Shown: positions 33,733-40,425 of the stretch, piece by piece
Layout: each line of letters begins with the position of its first letter
Position numbering within the stretch: position 1 is the stretch's first letter
DNA from: Henriciella aquimarina
GTDB lineage: Bacteria; Pseudomonadota; Alphaproteobacteria; Caulobacterales; Hyphomonadaceae
Reading direction: 5' to 3'
DNA length: 40,425 bases
Assembly (NCBI RefSeq): GCF_002088975.1
Contig: NZ_NCST01000023.1
Span: 1 to 40,425, forward strand
Position numbers and translations under genes: made by a program
The notes under the pieces: generated by a model
Database searches by the model: none
What the model saw: only the letters and a program-made list of their open reading frames with translations
What the model was told of the DNA's origin: nothing

Positions 33733-33758
33733 CCCTTCTCCCGGCTGCGGGAGAGGGG
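33733..33758. repeat. Short intergenic palindrome (CTCCCG-type)
   Basis: An 11-bp imperfect stem (CCCTTCTCCCG / CGGGAGAGGGG with one G-T pair) around GCTG, just after the stop of the ZnuD-like gene on the minus strand. It lacks a T-run. Palindromes of the CTCTCCCGC type are common dispersed intergenic elements in alphaproteobacteria; only this one copy was noticed here. Confidence 0.5.
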
Positions 33759-33764
33759 AAAGAC

Positions 33765-35933
33765 CTAGAACACCATCCGCACGCCTGCGCGGATGTTGCG
33801 GCCGGGCGCCGGGACGGTGTCCTTCAGCACCGAAGTGGCATAGCGCACTTCTTCATCGGTCACGTTGCGCGCTTCCAGGAAGACCTCGGTGCCGGCCTGC
33901 CCGAAGCCGAGTTCGGAGACGTTCAGCCCCGTGCGCAGGTCGAGCGTCGTATACCCACCGGTCGGCAGTTCGCCCTCGCCCGGATCGTCCTGCTCGTCGG
34001 CGATGGTGACGCTGGCACCGGCTGTCCAGAGGCCCCAGTCGCCATCGAGCGCGAAGTTATATGTCATTGGCGGAATGAGCGGGACATTGCTGCCATCATC
34101 CAGTTCGGCGTCGACGAAATCGATGCTTGCCTTGCCGCTCCAGATCGCCCCGAAGGAGCGGTCCGAGGTTTCGTAATCGGCATAGACCTCGCCGCCCTGG
34201 AAGGTCGCATCCTGCTGGCTGAAGCGGTAGACGTGCAGGCCGTCAACTTCGTCGACAACGGCGCCATCGACCATTGTGGTGCCGGGGGCGAGGTAGATGA
34301 AGCCGTCAAAGTCCGTATGGAAGACGTTTGCGCCGAAGCTGACACCTTCACCGCGCCAGCGGACCGTCCCCTCGAAATTGAGCCCGCGTTCCTTATCAAG
34401 GCCCGTATCGCCAATCTCGTACTGGCTGGTGGCGAGGTGGGCGCCGTCGGCGAAGAGTTCGCTCTCGTTCGGCGCGCGTTCGGTCCAGCTCGCCTGGGCG
34501 CCGACGAACCAGCCATTGTCCCAGTGCTGGTGAACCCCGAAGGAGCCGGAGGCGAGATTGAAGTCCTTTTTGCCGAAGGTGGCGTTGTCGAGTTCGGTCC
34601 TGTCATAGCGAAGTCCGCCCTCGATGCCGAAGCCGGCATCCCACTCCTGGGTCTGGTAGAGGAAGAGGCCGGCCGATGTCGTGTCGGTCTTGGTGATGAA
34701 GGCCTCGTCGCCAAAGGCATCGAGCGTCTTGTCGATCACCTGCAGGCCGAGCGCGCCGTCGAAGCCGGCGACATCGGTGCCAACCTCGAGGCGGCCTTCC
34801 GCACCGTCGCTTTCATAACGCGTGCCCGGTTCGCCGGGGGCTTCGAACTCGGTATGTTCATAATCGGCGAAGGAGGCTGTGGCGGCGAGATCGGTGAAGG
34901 GCCCCGCGTTCAGGCCCATGCCGGCGCGCAGGTCGATACGCGTCTGTTCGAGGTCGATGAAGGGCTGCTCTTCGCCGTGGTCTTCATGTTCCTCCTCATG
35001 GTCTTCGCCTTCGTGCTCTTCCTCACCTTCATGCTCATGGGCGTGATCATGGCCGGGCAGGCCGTATTTCGAGGTCTGGCGGCGTACCGCGACCCCGGCA
35101 AAGGCATTGTCGCCGATCCAGGAAAGCCCGGCGGCGAAGGATTCGGTTTCCACGAAGGAATTGGGCATCGTGTCGCGAGACTCTTCCTCATGCTCATGGT
35201 CATGATCCTCGCCAGCTTCGCCCTCGTGATCTTCTTCATGCTCGTGGCCTTCGCTGGCGCGTTGGGCCGCAGACTCGGCAAAGCTCGGAATGTCATAATC
35301 ATCGAAGTCACGTGCAGAGGCCGACAGCGACAGCACGAAGGGGCCGGTGGTAAACCGCGCCTTGCCGCCGCCTTCGGTGCCTTCGCTGACGCCATTATAG
35401 GCGCCATAAAGCTCGCCGGAGATGGCTTTCTCCGGCAGCTCTTCCACGATCAGCCCGTCAATAACGTTGACGACGCCGCCGATGGCCTGGCCGCCATAGG
35501 CGAGCGCGGCCGGGCCGCGCAGGATCTCGATCTTTTCGGCGTCGATGCCGTCAGCGGCGACCTGGTGGTCGGGCGAGGCGGCGGAGGCATCGATCACGCC
35601 GATGCCATTGGTCAGCACCAGGACGCGCTCGGCACCGAGCCCGCGCAGGACCGGGCGGCTGGCAGCCTGGCCGAAATGCGTGGTGGAGACGCCGGGCTCG
35701 GAATCGAGCGTATTGCCGAGCGAGGCCTGCAGCGTGTGGACGATGTCGTCGCGGCTGACCGCGCTGGCATTGCCGATCATCTCGTCGGTTTCGCGCTGCG
35801 GGCCGACGCCGGAGACGATCACGGTTTTCAGTTTTGCGGGGGCCTCTTCATCGGCCGATTGCGCAAAGGCCAGCGGGCTCGCGCCCACAAGCAGGGTCGC
35901 CGCAAGCGTGCGGCGCAGGAGTCTGGAAGTCAT
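33765..35933 (-). CDS. ZnuD-like TonB-dependent receptor with histidine-rich loops
   Basis: A 722-residue outer-membrane transporter, probably for zinc. It has a signal peptide to about residue 25 (LAFAQ) and a TonB-box region KTVIVSG. The plug resembles ZnuD: LGNTLDSEPGVSTTHFGQAASRPVLRG, then SPDHQVAADGIDAEKIEILRGPAALAYGGQAIGGVVNV. The barrel ends NIRAGVRMVF. Two long His/Glu/Asp-rich loops are inserted in the barrel: one near residues 225-255 (GHEHEEDHEGEAGEDHDHEH) and one near 290-325 (GHDHAHEHEGEEEHEGEDHE). Such loops capture divalent metals in ZnuD-type receptors; copper, nickel or cobalt cannot be excluded. The Shine-Dalgarno site is weak. It is 62 bases downstream of a small secreted protein gene that probably heads the operon. 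Confidence 0.88.
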   Translation of the reverse strand: MTSRLLRRTLAATLLVGASPLAFAQSADEEAPAKLKTVIVSGVGPQRETDEMIGNASAVSRDDIVHTLQASLGNTLDSEPGVSTTHFGQAASRPVLRGLGAERVLVLTNGIGVIDASAASPDHQVAADGIDAEKIEILRGPAALAYGGQAIGGVVNVIDGLIVEELPEKAISGELYGAYNGVSEGTEGGGKARFTTGPFVLSLSASARDFDDYDIPSFAESAAQRASEGHEHEEDHEGEAGEDHDHEHEEESRDTMPNSFVETESFAAGLSWIGDNAFAGVAVRRQTSKYGLPGHDHAHEHEGEEEHEGEDHEEEHEDHGEEQPFIDLEQTRIDLRAGMGLNAGPFTDLAATASFADYEHTEFEAPGEPGTRYESDGAEGRLEVGTDVAGFDGALGLQVIDKTLDAFGDEAFITKTDTTSAGLFLYQTQEWDAGFGIEGGLRYDRTELDNATFGKKDFNLASGSFGVHQHWDNGWFVGAQASWTERAPNESELFADGAHLATSQYEIGDTGLDKERGLNFEGTVRWRGEGVSFGANVFHTDFDGFIYLAPGTTMVDGAVVDEVDGLHVYRFSQQDATFQGGEVYADYETSDRSFGAIWSGKASIDFVDAELDDGSNVPLIPPMTYNFALDGDWGLWTAGASVTIADEQDDPGEGELPTGGYTTLDLRTGLNVSELGFGQAGTEVFLEARNVTDEEVRYATSVLKDTVPAPGRNIRAGVRMVF

Positions 35934-35995
35934 GAGAGGGAAGTCTTTCGATCAACAGGAAACGGGCCCGTCCGGCAGACAGGCGGTGTTCGACT

Positions 35996-36301
35996 CTATT
36001 GATCGGTGTGGGGCGGACTTCGCGGCGGCGGGGCGCGGCCCGGCGGATGCGACCAGGGCCTGAAGTCGAGCGTCGGCTGCTCGGTGCGCACAAAGTCGCG
36101 CGGGGGCTTGGGCAGAGCCGGCGCGGCCGGCAGCAGGGCGACTTCGGCGGAGACCGCCTTGGTCAACTCACACGAGACGCCATAGTGCTTGTGCGGCTGC
36201 TCGCCATGCGCGGCAGCATCGAACATCGCCGCGCCCTGCACCCAGAGGAACAGGGCGGCGAGAAGGAACTTCACCGACAGGGAGGGGGATAGCCCGCGCA
36301 T
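35996..36301 (-). CDS. Small secreted histidine-containing protein (DUF2946-like), partner of the ZnuD-like receptor
   Basis: A 101-residue protein with a hydrophobic signal segment at about 9-26 (VKFLLAALFLWVQGAAMF), then AAHGEQPHKHYGVSCELTKA, a short His-rich stretch with one Cys, and a proline/arginine-rich tail (WSHPPGRAPPPRSPPHTDQ). It resembles DUF2946-type proteins found beside metal-transport receptors, but the match is loose. Position in front of the ZnuD-like gene and His residues suggest a role in periplasmic metal handling. No Shine-Dalgarno sequence precedes the ATG at 36301. A TTATCT -10-like sequence ends 9 bases upstream, so the mRNA may be leaderless; a TTG at 36337 could add 12 residues. 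Confidence 0.6.
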   Translation of the reverse strand: MRGLSPSLSVKFLLAALFLWVQGAAMFDAAAHGEQPHKHYGVSCELTKAVSAEVALLPAAPALPKPPRDFVRTEQPTLDFRPWSHPPGRAPPPRSPPHTDQ

Positions 36302-36303
36302 GG

Positions 36304-36318
36304 TGTTACGAGATAACA
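36304..36318 (-). promoter_or_regulatory. Zur-like operator candidate
   Basis: TGTTACGAGATAACA (plus strand) has inverted arms TGTTA/TAACA and is close to the TGTTAT-N3-ATAACA form of alphaproteobacterial Zur sites. It lies 2 bases upstream of the ATG of the small secreted protein and overlaps its presumed -10 element. The match fits zinc-repressed expression of a ZnuD-like system. Confidence 0.5.
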
Positions 36319-36409
36319 AATGTGTTGTGGCGCGCAAGAGGGGAGGTGCTTCGGGCTGGAGCGCTCCCTGGCGGAGACCACCGATCTGCTCGCGAAAGCG
36401 GGATTGAGC

Positions 36410-38398
36410 TTATCCCGTGCGGTCGCGGCCCCAGCTTGAGACGATCTGGTTGCGGACCTTGTCGATGTCCGCGCCGTCGACGGCGTCTTCGGGGCCCTGT
36501 TCCATCGGGTCGCAATGGAAAATGTAGAGCCGCGAGGCGAAGTCGGCGATGGGGACAGAGGACTCGCCATAGAATTCGCCATTGCCGGCCGTCGAGACGA
36601 TGACGCCATCGCCCCAGTCCTGCCCGCTGTCATTGTTCGGGTTGAAGAAATAGACGCGGACGTCGCCGGACGGATCGCGCGCGACCCGGATGATGGCGAT
36701 GGCATGCCAGCCGACGAAGCGGGCGGCGCTGTCGGTTACGGCGATGCCGGCCGGGCTTGGGTGGATGACGGGCTGGTTGCCGTTGTAATCGGGATGGAAG
36801 GCGGCATAGAAGCGGCGCACGAAGCCGTCGATATCGACGAGCTGGCCTGTCGGGACGTCGACGACGATGTCAAAGCCGCGGGCCACCCACCAGCCATGCA
36901 TTTCGGGATTGATCCAGCGGTGCGGGTCGCCTTCGCGCCCGGCGCACATGCGGCCCATCTCCATATAGATGCGGTCGAGATGCGGGACGAGGATGGCGGA
37001 GACAGGATCGACATCTAGCAGCGCGCCCTGCGCCAGACCCGCCCACAGCGCGCCCGACGAGATGGTCGTGCCCTCGAACGGCATATGCACCTCATTGTCG
37101 CGCGCCGCCCAGGCCACAAGCTGCAGCAGATAGTCGGGATCGGTATAGGCCCACATGGCGATGGCGCGCGCGGCCTGGCAGGTCGGGTTGTTGCCCTGTC
37201 CCACGCCGAGGGGCTGGCCCAGCACGCTGATGACGCCCGCCAGCAGGTGCGCTTCAGGCTCGGGCGCCGGGCCGAACGTCTCGACCAGTCTCTGGCGCGC
37301 TGCCGGCGCGAGCTTCAGCGTGCACTGTCGCCAGAGCGCCGGGACGGTCGGCGGCAGGTGAAGCAGCCCGCGTTCGAGCAGCAGGGCCAGGCCGTAAATC
37401 GCCTGCGCCGTCTCGACATGGATCGCCTTGTCCATCAGCGCATGGATGAGGCTGCGATAGGCCATATAATTCTCGCGTCCGGTCGCCGTCAGGCCGAGAC
37501 ACTCGGCCACGAGATCGGGGCGGTCGTTCATCAGGTAGCGCAGCAGGACGGCATGATAGGCCGACACCAACCCTGTATCGTGCATCGCGCGCGCCATGCC
37601 GGCGGCTTCCTGGGTCAGCGCATTGTCGTCGAGTGTCGGCAGCTTCGCCGCATAGGCCTCGGCGCCCGGATCTTCCCGGCACTCATTCGTCGGCGCAAAC
37701 AGTGCGCTGGTCAGGCGGTCCGCGCCCCAGCCGGAGGAAGACGGCTCGATCGATCCGGCCTTCGACCAGACCGAAAGCTCCGCGACCATGGCCTTGATCC
37801 TGTCGGTTTGGATCGGGCGCTGGGCCAGGATGCGCCAGATTTCCGAAATGACGGCATCGAAGATGTGCCCGTAGCCGATGTCTTCGGCGATGGTCTCGAA
37901 CAGGCTTTTCAGCGCGGCCGCCCAGTCGCCGCTGAGGCGCCGGGACACCTCGGTTTCGGTGCCGAAGAGCCATTCGAGATTGAGCCCCAGCACCTGAGAC
38001 AGGAAGTGGCGGGCATGGTCGGCGGCGATTTCGGCATGCTCATACTGCCCGCGCGCAATCGCGAGGAAGCGAAGCTCGCTGAGGGCTTCCAGAACGAGCG
38101 CGGAGCCATCCGCGGATTCAAGCGTGCGGCGCACCAGCCCGGCCTTCAGATGGGCGGGGTGGTCCCAGTCGGTGCCGGCGAAGACGCCGGCCTTGTCCAT
38201 GGCCACGATCCGTTCAAGGCAGGCGCCGACCCCGCCCGGCGACAGCAGCACACGCTCGACCTGCTGCAGGAGCGGCTGCTGCTGGCGCAGCTTGAGCTTG
38301 TCGCTTGTATTGTCGAGCCGCCTGATGGCGCTATCCAGCCGTTTCAACAGCGATGCGTCGAGACCTGCACTGGACGGGGATGGACTTGCCTGGCTCAC
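36410..38398 (-). CDS. Uncharacterised protein with C-terminal papain/calpain-like cysteine hydrolase motifs
   Basis: A 662-residue, cytoplasmic-looking protein with no signal peptide or membrane segment; I do not recognise a named family. The first 390 residues are almost entirely helical and could form a repeat-like scaffold. The C-terminal third shows what looks like a papain-fold active site. Gln401 and Cys407 lie in GVGQGNNPTCQAARAIAMW, with Gln six residues before Cys as in papain. His565 lies in GWHAIAIIRV at the start of a strand, and Asn586 in RVYFFNPNNDSGQDWGDG, similar to the NPWG motif of calpains. This suggests a thiol protease or amidase, or transglutaminase-like enzyme, but this is inference. 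The GTG at 38398 has AAGAG 9 bases before it; a TTG at 38407 is the alternative. It follows the ATP-grasp gene by 86 bases on the same strand. Confidence 0.7.
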   Translation of the reverse strand: MSQASPSPSSAGLDASLLKRLDSAIRRLDNTSDKLKLRQQQPLLQQVERVLLSPGGVGACLERIVAMDKAGVFAGTDWDHPAHLKAGLVRRTLESADGSALVLEALSELRFLAIARGQYEHAEIAADHARHFLSQVLGLNLEWLFGTETEVSRRLSGDWAAALKSLFETIAEDIGYGHIFDAVISEIWRILAQRPIQTDRIKAMVAELSVWSKAGSIEPSSSGWGADRLTSALFAPTNECREDPGAEAYAAKLPTLDDNALTQEAAGMARAMHDTGLVSAYHAVLLRYLMNDRPDLVAECLGLTATGRENYMAYRSLIHALMDKAIHVETAQAIYGLALLLERGLLHLPPTVPALWRQCTLKLAPAARQRLVETFGPAPEPEAHLLAGVISVLGQPLGVGQGNNPTCQAARAIAMWAYTDPDYLLQLVAWAARDNEVHMPFEGTTISSGALWAGLAQGALLDVDPVSAILVPHLDRIYMEMGRMCAGREGDPHRWINPEMHGWWVARGFDIVVDVPTGQLVDIDGFVRRFYAAFHPDYNGNQPVIHPSPAGIAVTDSAARFVGWHAIAIIRVARDPSGDVRVYFFNPNNDSGQDWGDGVIVSTAGNGEFYGESSVPIADFASRLYIFHCDPMEQGPEDAVDGADIDKVRNQIVSSWGRDRTG

Positions 38399-38437
38399 GG
38401 GACCCAACTCTTGCGATTCGAAACTGGAAAGCTAGCG

Positions 38438-38474
38438 AAGCCGCGGCGGCCTGACCAGCAGGCGCACGCGGCTT
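38438..38474 (-). other. Intercistronic hairpin
   Basis: Arms AAGCCGCG / CGCGGCTT enclose a second stem GCCTG / CAGGC, giving one interrupted stem-loop in the 86-base gap between the ATP-grasp gene and the papain-like gene. No T-run follows on the minus strand, so it looks like an attenuating or RNA-protecting hairpin more than a full terminator. Confidence 0.5.
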
Positions 38475-38484
38475 GGCATGGCGA

Positions 38485-39711
38485 CTACACGTAGAAGTCG
38501 AGCTCTTCCTGCTCTTTCAGGAGATCGCGCAGCGTCTCGGCGTCTTCGCCATGGAAGTAGACCAGCCCCCAATGGTTGCCGAAGGCCGAGCGTTTGGCGA
38601 CCTTCTGCTCCATCGGTTCGGAGAGTTCATGCCACTCGAAATAGGGGTGGTTTTCCGTCTCTTCGGGGATGGAGAGTTTCGAGACGACACGGTTGCGTGG
38701 ATAGACACCGAAACAGCCGGCATAGCCGTCTGCGTCCTCGACCGGTGTCGGGAAGAAGGCCTCGATCTCTTCCTCGGTCGTCTTCGGGTCGAACATCATC
38801 ACCATGCCCTGATAGGCATTGAACCCGTAGACGCGCTCAAGCAGCTCGAACACCTTGAAGCCCGGCGGGCGGTAGGCGACCTCGCCGAAATACATGACGT
38901 CGTCGGGCGCGATGAAATATTCCGGGTGAATGAAGCCGAACTTGATGTCGAACGCCTTGATCAGTTTCTCGATTTCCGCCTGGACCTTGTCGCGCAGCTT
39001 CTCGAGGTCCGGGCTCGCGGGCACGAAGACCGAGTAGCCGAGCCGGACATATTCGGAAATATTGAGGAAGCGGACCTTGCCATTGTGGATCCAGGCTTCG
39101 GCGGCAAACTCCCAGCCGTCGAGGTGGCTTTCCATCAGGGCGGGGAAGTCCTCGTCCGGGATCGCGTCGACATCGTCGGCTGTGCGGACCACGCGGTGGC
39201 CCATGCAGCCGGCAAGATCGAACGCCTTGAAGTGGATCGGGTCGTTGGTGTCGCCGTCGAGCTTCAGCAGCGTCTGGTTCACGCGCTTGAGAAAGCGCAC
39301 CACGTCGGCGCGGTCATGGGCCTCTTCGAAAATGCCGACCCGGATACCGCCAAGCTGGGCGCGGCGCTTCATCAGCGACTTGTCGCGCAGCAGCATGGAC
39401 TGGCCGAGCAGGCGCGGATTGTCGAGCAACACACTGTTGATCGCACCGGCCCATTCGACCGTCTCTTCAAACAGCGGGACGGCGACATCGATGCCCATCT
39501 CTTTCAGGGTCTGCGCGATCTCGAAGGATTTCTCATTCAGGCGCTCGAAGTCCCAGGCGAGGAAGGGAATGTCATGGGCTTCGGCATATTCCTTGGCCCA
39601 GCTCGGCGCGACGATGAGATAGCGCCGGTCGAACTTCTCCATCGCGTCGATGGCATTCAGGCTCCAGCCAAGCAGGGCGATATAGCCTTTATCGGGATTG
39701 TAATCAGTCAT
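38485..39711 (-). CDS. ATP-grasp domain protein (carboxylate-amine ligase-like)
   Basis: A 408-residue soluble enzyme with the ATP-grasp fold. It has a pre-ATP-grasp Rossmann-like part (about 1-100; IALLGWSLNAIDAMEKFDRRYLIVAP, then DVAVPLFEETVEWAGAIN) and a nucleotide-binding lid beginning LLRDKSLMKRRAQLGGIRVG. The metal-binding end is MYFGEVAYRPPGFKVFELL, where the Glu and Arg replace the usual ExNxRxGG. The C-terminal 90 residues form a separate alpha/beta piece (FGVYPRNRVVSKLSIPEET). Such enzymes make an acyl-phosphate and couple it to an amine, as in L-amino acid ligases and biotin carboxylase-like enzymes. The substrate is unknown. GGAGG is 5 bases before the ATG, and an 11-bp tandem repeat lies just upstream. 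It heads a probable transcript with the papain-like gene. Confidence 0.85.
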   Translation of the reverse strand: MTDYNPDKGYIALLGWSLNAIDAMEKFDRRYLIVAPSWAKEYAEAHDIPFLAWDFERLNEKSFEIAQTLKEMGIDVAVPLFEETVEWAGAINSVLLDNPRLLGQSMLLRDKSLMKRRAQLGGIRVGIFEEAHDRADVVRFLKRVNQTLLKLDGDTNDPIHFKAFDLAGCMGHRVVRTADDVDAIPDEDFPALMESHLDGWEFAAEAWIHNGKVRFLNISEYVRLGYSVFVPASPDLEKLRDKVQAEIEKLIKAFDIKFGFIHPEYFIAPDDVMYFGEVAYRPPGFKVFELLERVYGFNAYQGMVMMFDPKTTEEEIEAFFPTPVEDADGYAGCFGVYPRNRVVSKLSIPEETENHPYFEWHELSEPMEQKVAKRSAFGNHWGLVYFHGEDAETLRDLLKEQEELDFYV

Positions 39712-39728
39712 TGGACCTCCATGGGTCG

Positions 39729-39750
39729 ATCGAAAATGAATCGAAAATAG
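39729..39750 (-). repeat. 11-bp tandem direct repeat upstream of the ATP-grasp gene
   Basis: ATCGAAAATGA and ATCGAAAATAG follow one another directly (nine of eleven bases identical, first nine perfect). The pair lies 18-39 bases before the ATP-grasp ATG, in the position expected for a -10 region or an operator. An 11-base period would place both copies on the same DNA face. Confidence 0.55.
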
Positions 39751-39960
39751 ATCTTGAAACAGCCAGCAGCGGCGTGGGGCGCGTCTCGGCTATCTGTAAA
39801 ATTGACCGCGCGCGGCCGCACTTATCTTTGCCCGAACGGACGCCCGGGCAGCTCTGATTTCGACAAGACATGTGTGGAGAGAAGCGTAGGGATTGAGGCC
39901 GCGGAGTCAAACCGGGCCTGGCGAGAGGCATGTTTTCCGTCTGTTTTTACACCGGTGGTC

Positions 39961-40425
39961 TCACTCGGCCCGATGCGCCCAGTCGACCTCCAGCACTTCC
40001 TGCGCCAGCGGGTGCAGGGACAGGTCCGACAGGGCGACATAGGTGCGCCCCAGGCGGTGGCTCTTTTCCGGCAGGGCGTCGTGACCGAGGCCTTGGGAGA
40101 GGGCGCGCCAGACCAGTTCGGTGCAATAGAGATTGTTGGCGCTCTCGAGGCTGTAGCCCCGGTCGAACGGGGTGTGCGTGGCGGCCGCCTCGTCTGCCCA
40201 GGCGATCATGCGGGTGCGTGCTTCGGGGCTGAGGGACAGGCGAAAGACGCCGGCATGGTCGACATCGCCGAGGAAATCAGCCAGCGGCACGGCACGGACC
40301 TCGCCCACCGTTTCGCCGGGGGCGGGCGCAGGATGGGCCGGGGCGCCCGTGCCGGTATCGGCGTGCACCACGATGGCGGGCGCGACGGCGACGACGATGC
40401 CGACATGGCCCCAGCGCTTGTCCCC
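39961..40425 (-). CDS. YiiX/YebB-like NlpC/P60-superfamily cysteine hydrolase (C-terminal part)
   Basis: The frame is open to the right edge of the window, so the N-terminus is missing; 154 residues are visible. They begin GDKRWGHVGIVVAVAPAIVVHADTG, where the His after WG is the expected catalytic His. About 93 residues later comes NNLYCTELVWRALSQGL, where Cys is the expected nucleophile. Histidine before cysteine is the order of the circularly permuted papain fold seen in YiiX/YebB and LRAT-like proteins, which act as amidases, peptidases or acyltransferases. The fold call is by motif order. It is upstream of the ATP-grasp gene on the same strand, 249 bases away, with no convincing terminator between them. 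Confidence 0.75.
   Translation of the reverse strand, partial: GDKRWGHVGIVVAVAPAIVVHADTGTGAPAHPAPAPGETVGEVRAVPLADFLGDVDHAGVFRLSLSPEARTRMIAWADEAAATHTPFDRGYSLESANNLYCTELVWRALSQGLGHDALPEKSHRLGRTYVALSDLSLHPLAQEVLEVDWAHRAE

Noticed and set aside
34965-35262. His/Glu/Asp-rich repeats in the receptor gene as a possible CRISPR or tandem DNA repeat
   Set aside because: The DNA is not regularly repeated; only the encoded amino-acid composition is repetitive, and it lies within barrel loops.
33717-36002. A 761-residue plus-strand frame opposite the ZnuD-like receptor, with hydrophobic runs rich in Phe, Leu and Met
   Set aside because: The hydrophobic runs are the complement of the His/Glu/Asp codons of the receptor loops, so they are a coding artefact.

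Overview
The window is a chromosomal segment of a GC-rich alphaproteobacterium, most probably from the Hyphomonadaceae/Maricaulales-Caulobacterales side. The support is an UrcA-type secreted protein, a SUV3-like helicase followed by an S4 protein, FdxA and CarD, an alphaproteobacterial RpoH, a large Oar-like TonB receptor with an N-terminal carboxypeptidase-regulatory domain, and scattered GANTC sites. The taxon is inferred from gene content only. No rRNA, tRNA, CRISPR array, transposase or phage gene was seen.

Layout. 1-2770: the start of an AsmA/YdbH-like membrane-anchored protein (cut by the window edge), an M23 endopeptidase with a TTG start, and an UrcA protein. 3111-13346: a long minus-strand block read from right to left as GT39 glycosyltransferase, SUV3-like helicase, S4 RNA-binding protein, TerB-like protein, FdxA, CarD, RpoH and ClpB. 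It combines RNA handling, stringent-type transcription control and heat shock, and a terminator follows each of the last three genes. 13561-18676: an Oar-like TonB receptor, then the overlapping aguA-aguB pair that turns agmatine into putrescine. 18670-19290: an AT-rich islet with one membrane-protein gene. 19355-25680: a dihydrolipoyl dehydrogenase-like flavoprotein behind a palindromic leader, a phasin-like protein with a PhaR-type operator, murI, an orphan pstS behind a Pho box, and a glycosyltransferase-phosphotransferase pair. 25801-31514: putA, an RsiV/DUF4163 lipoprotein, a small Cys-containing membrane protein and a divergent serine hydrolase. 31515-33647: a regulatory region with two NrdR-type boxes and nrdA. 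33765-36301: a ZnuD-like TonB receptor with histidine-rich loops and a small secreted protein, behind a Zur-like palindrome. 36410-40425: an unusual group of a 662-residue protein whose C-terminus carries a papain/calpain-like Gln-Cys-His-Asn constellation, an ATP-grasp ligase-like protein, and a partial YiiX/NlpC-P60-type cysteine hydrolase.

The two most promising spots for new biology are the right-hand group (ATP-grasp enzyme flanked by two different cysteine-hydrolase folds, which suggests making and breaking of an amide or peptide bond) and the helicase/S4 junction, where the S4 gene has no ATG, GTG or TTG and appears to start at ATA inside an ATAG overlap. Cis-elements read directly from the sequence (Pho box, NrdR pair, PhaR-like and Zur-like palindromes, a hairpin over a Shine-Dalgarno site) sit in front of genes that fit those regulators. 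All assignments rest on reading motifs, without database searches.
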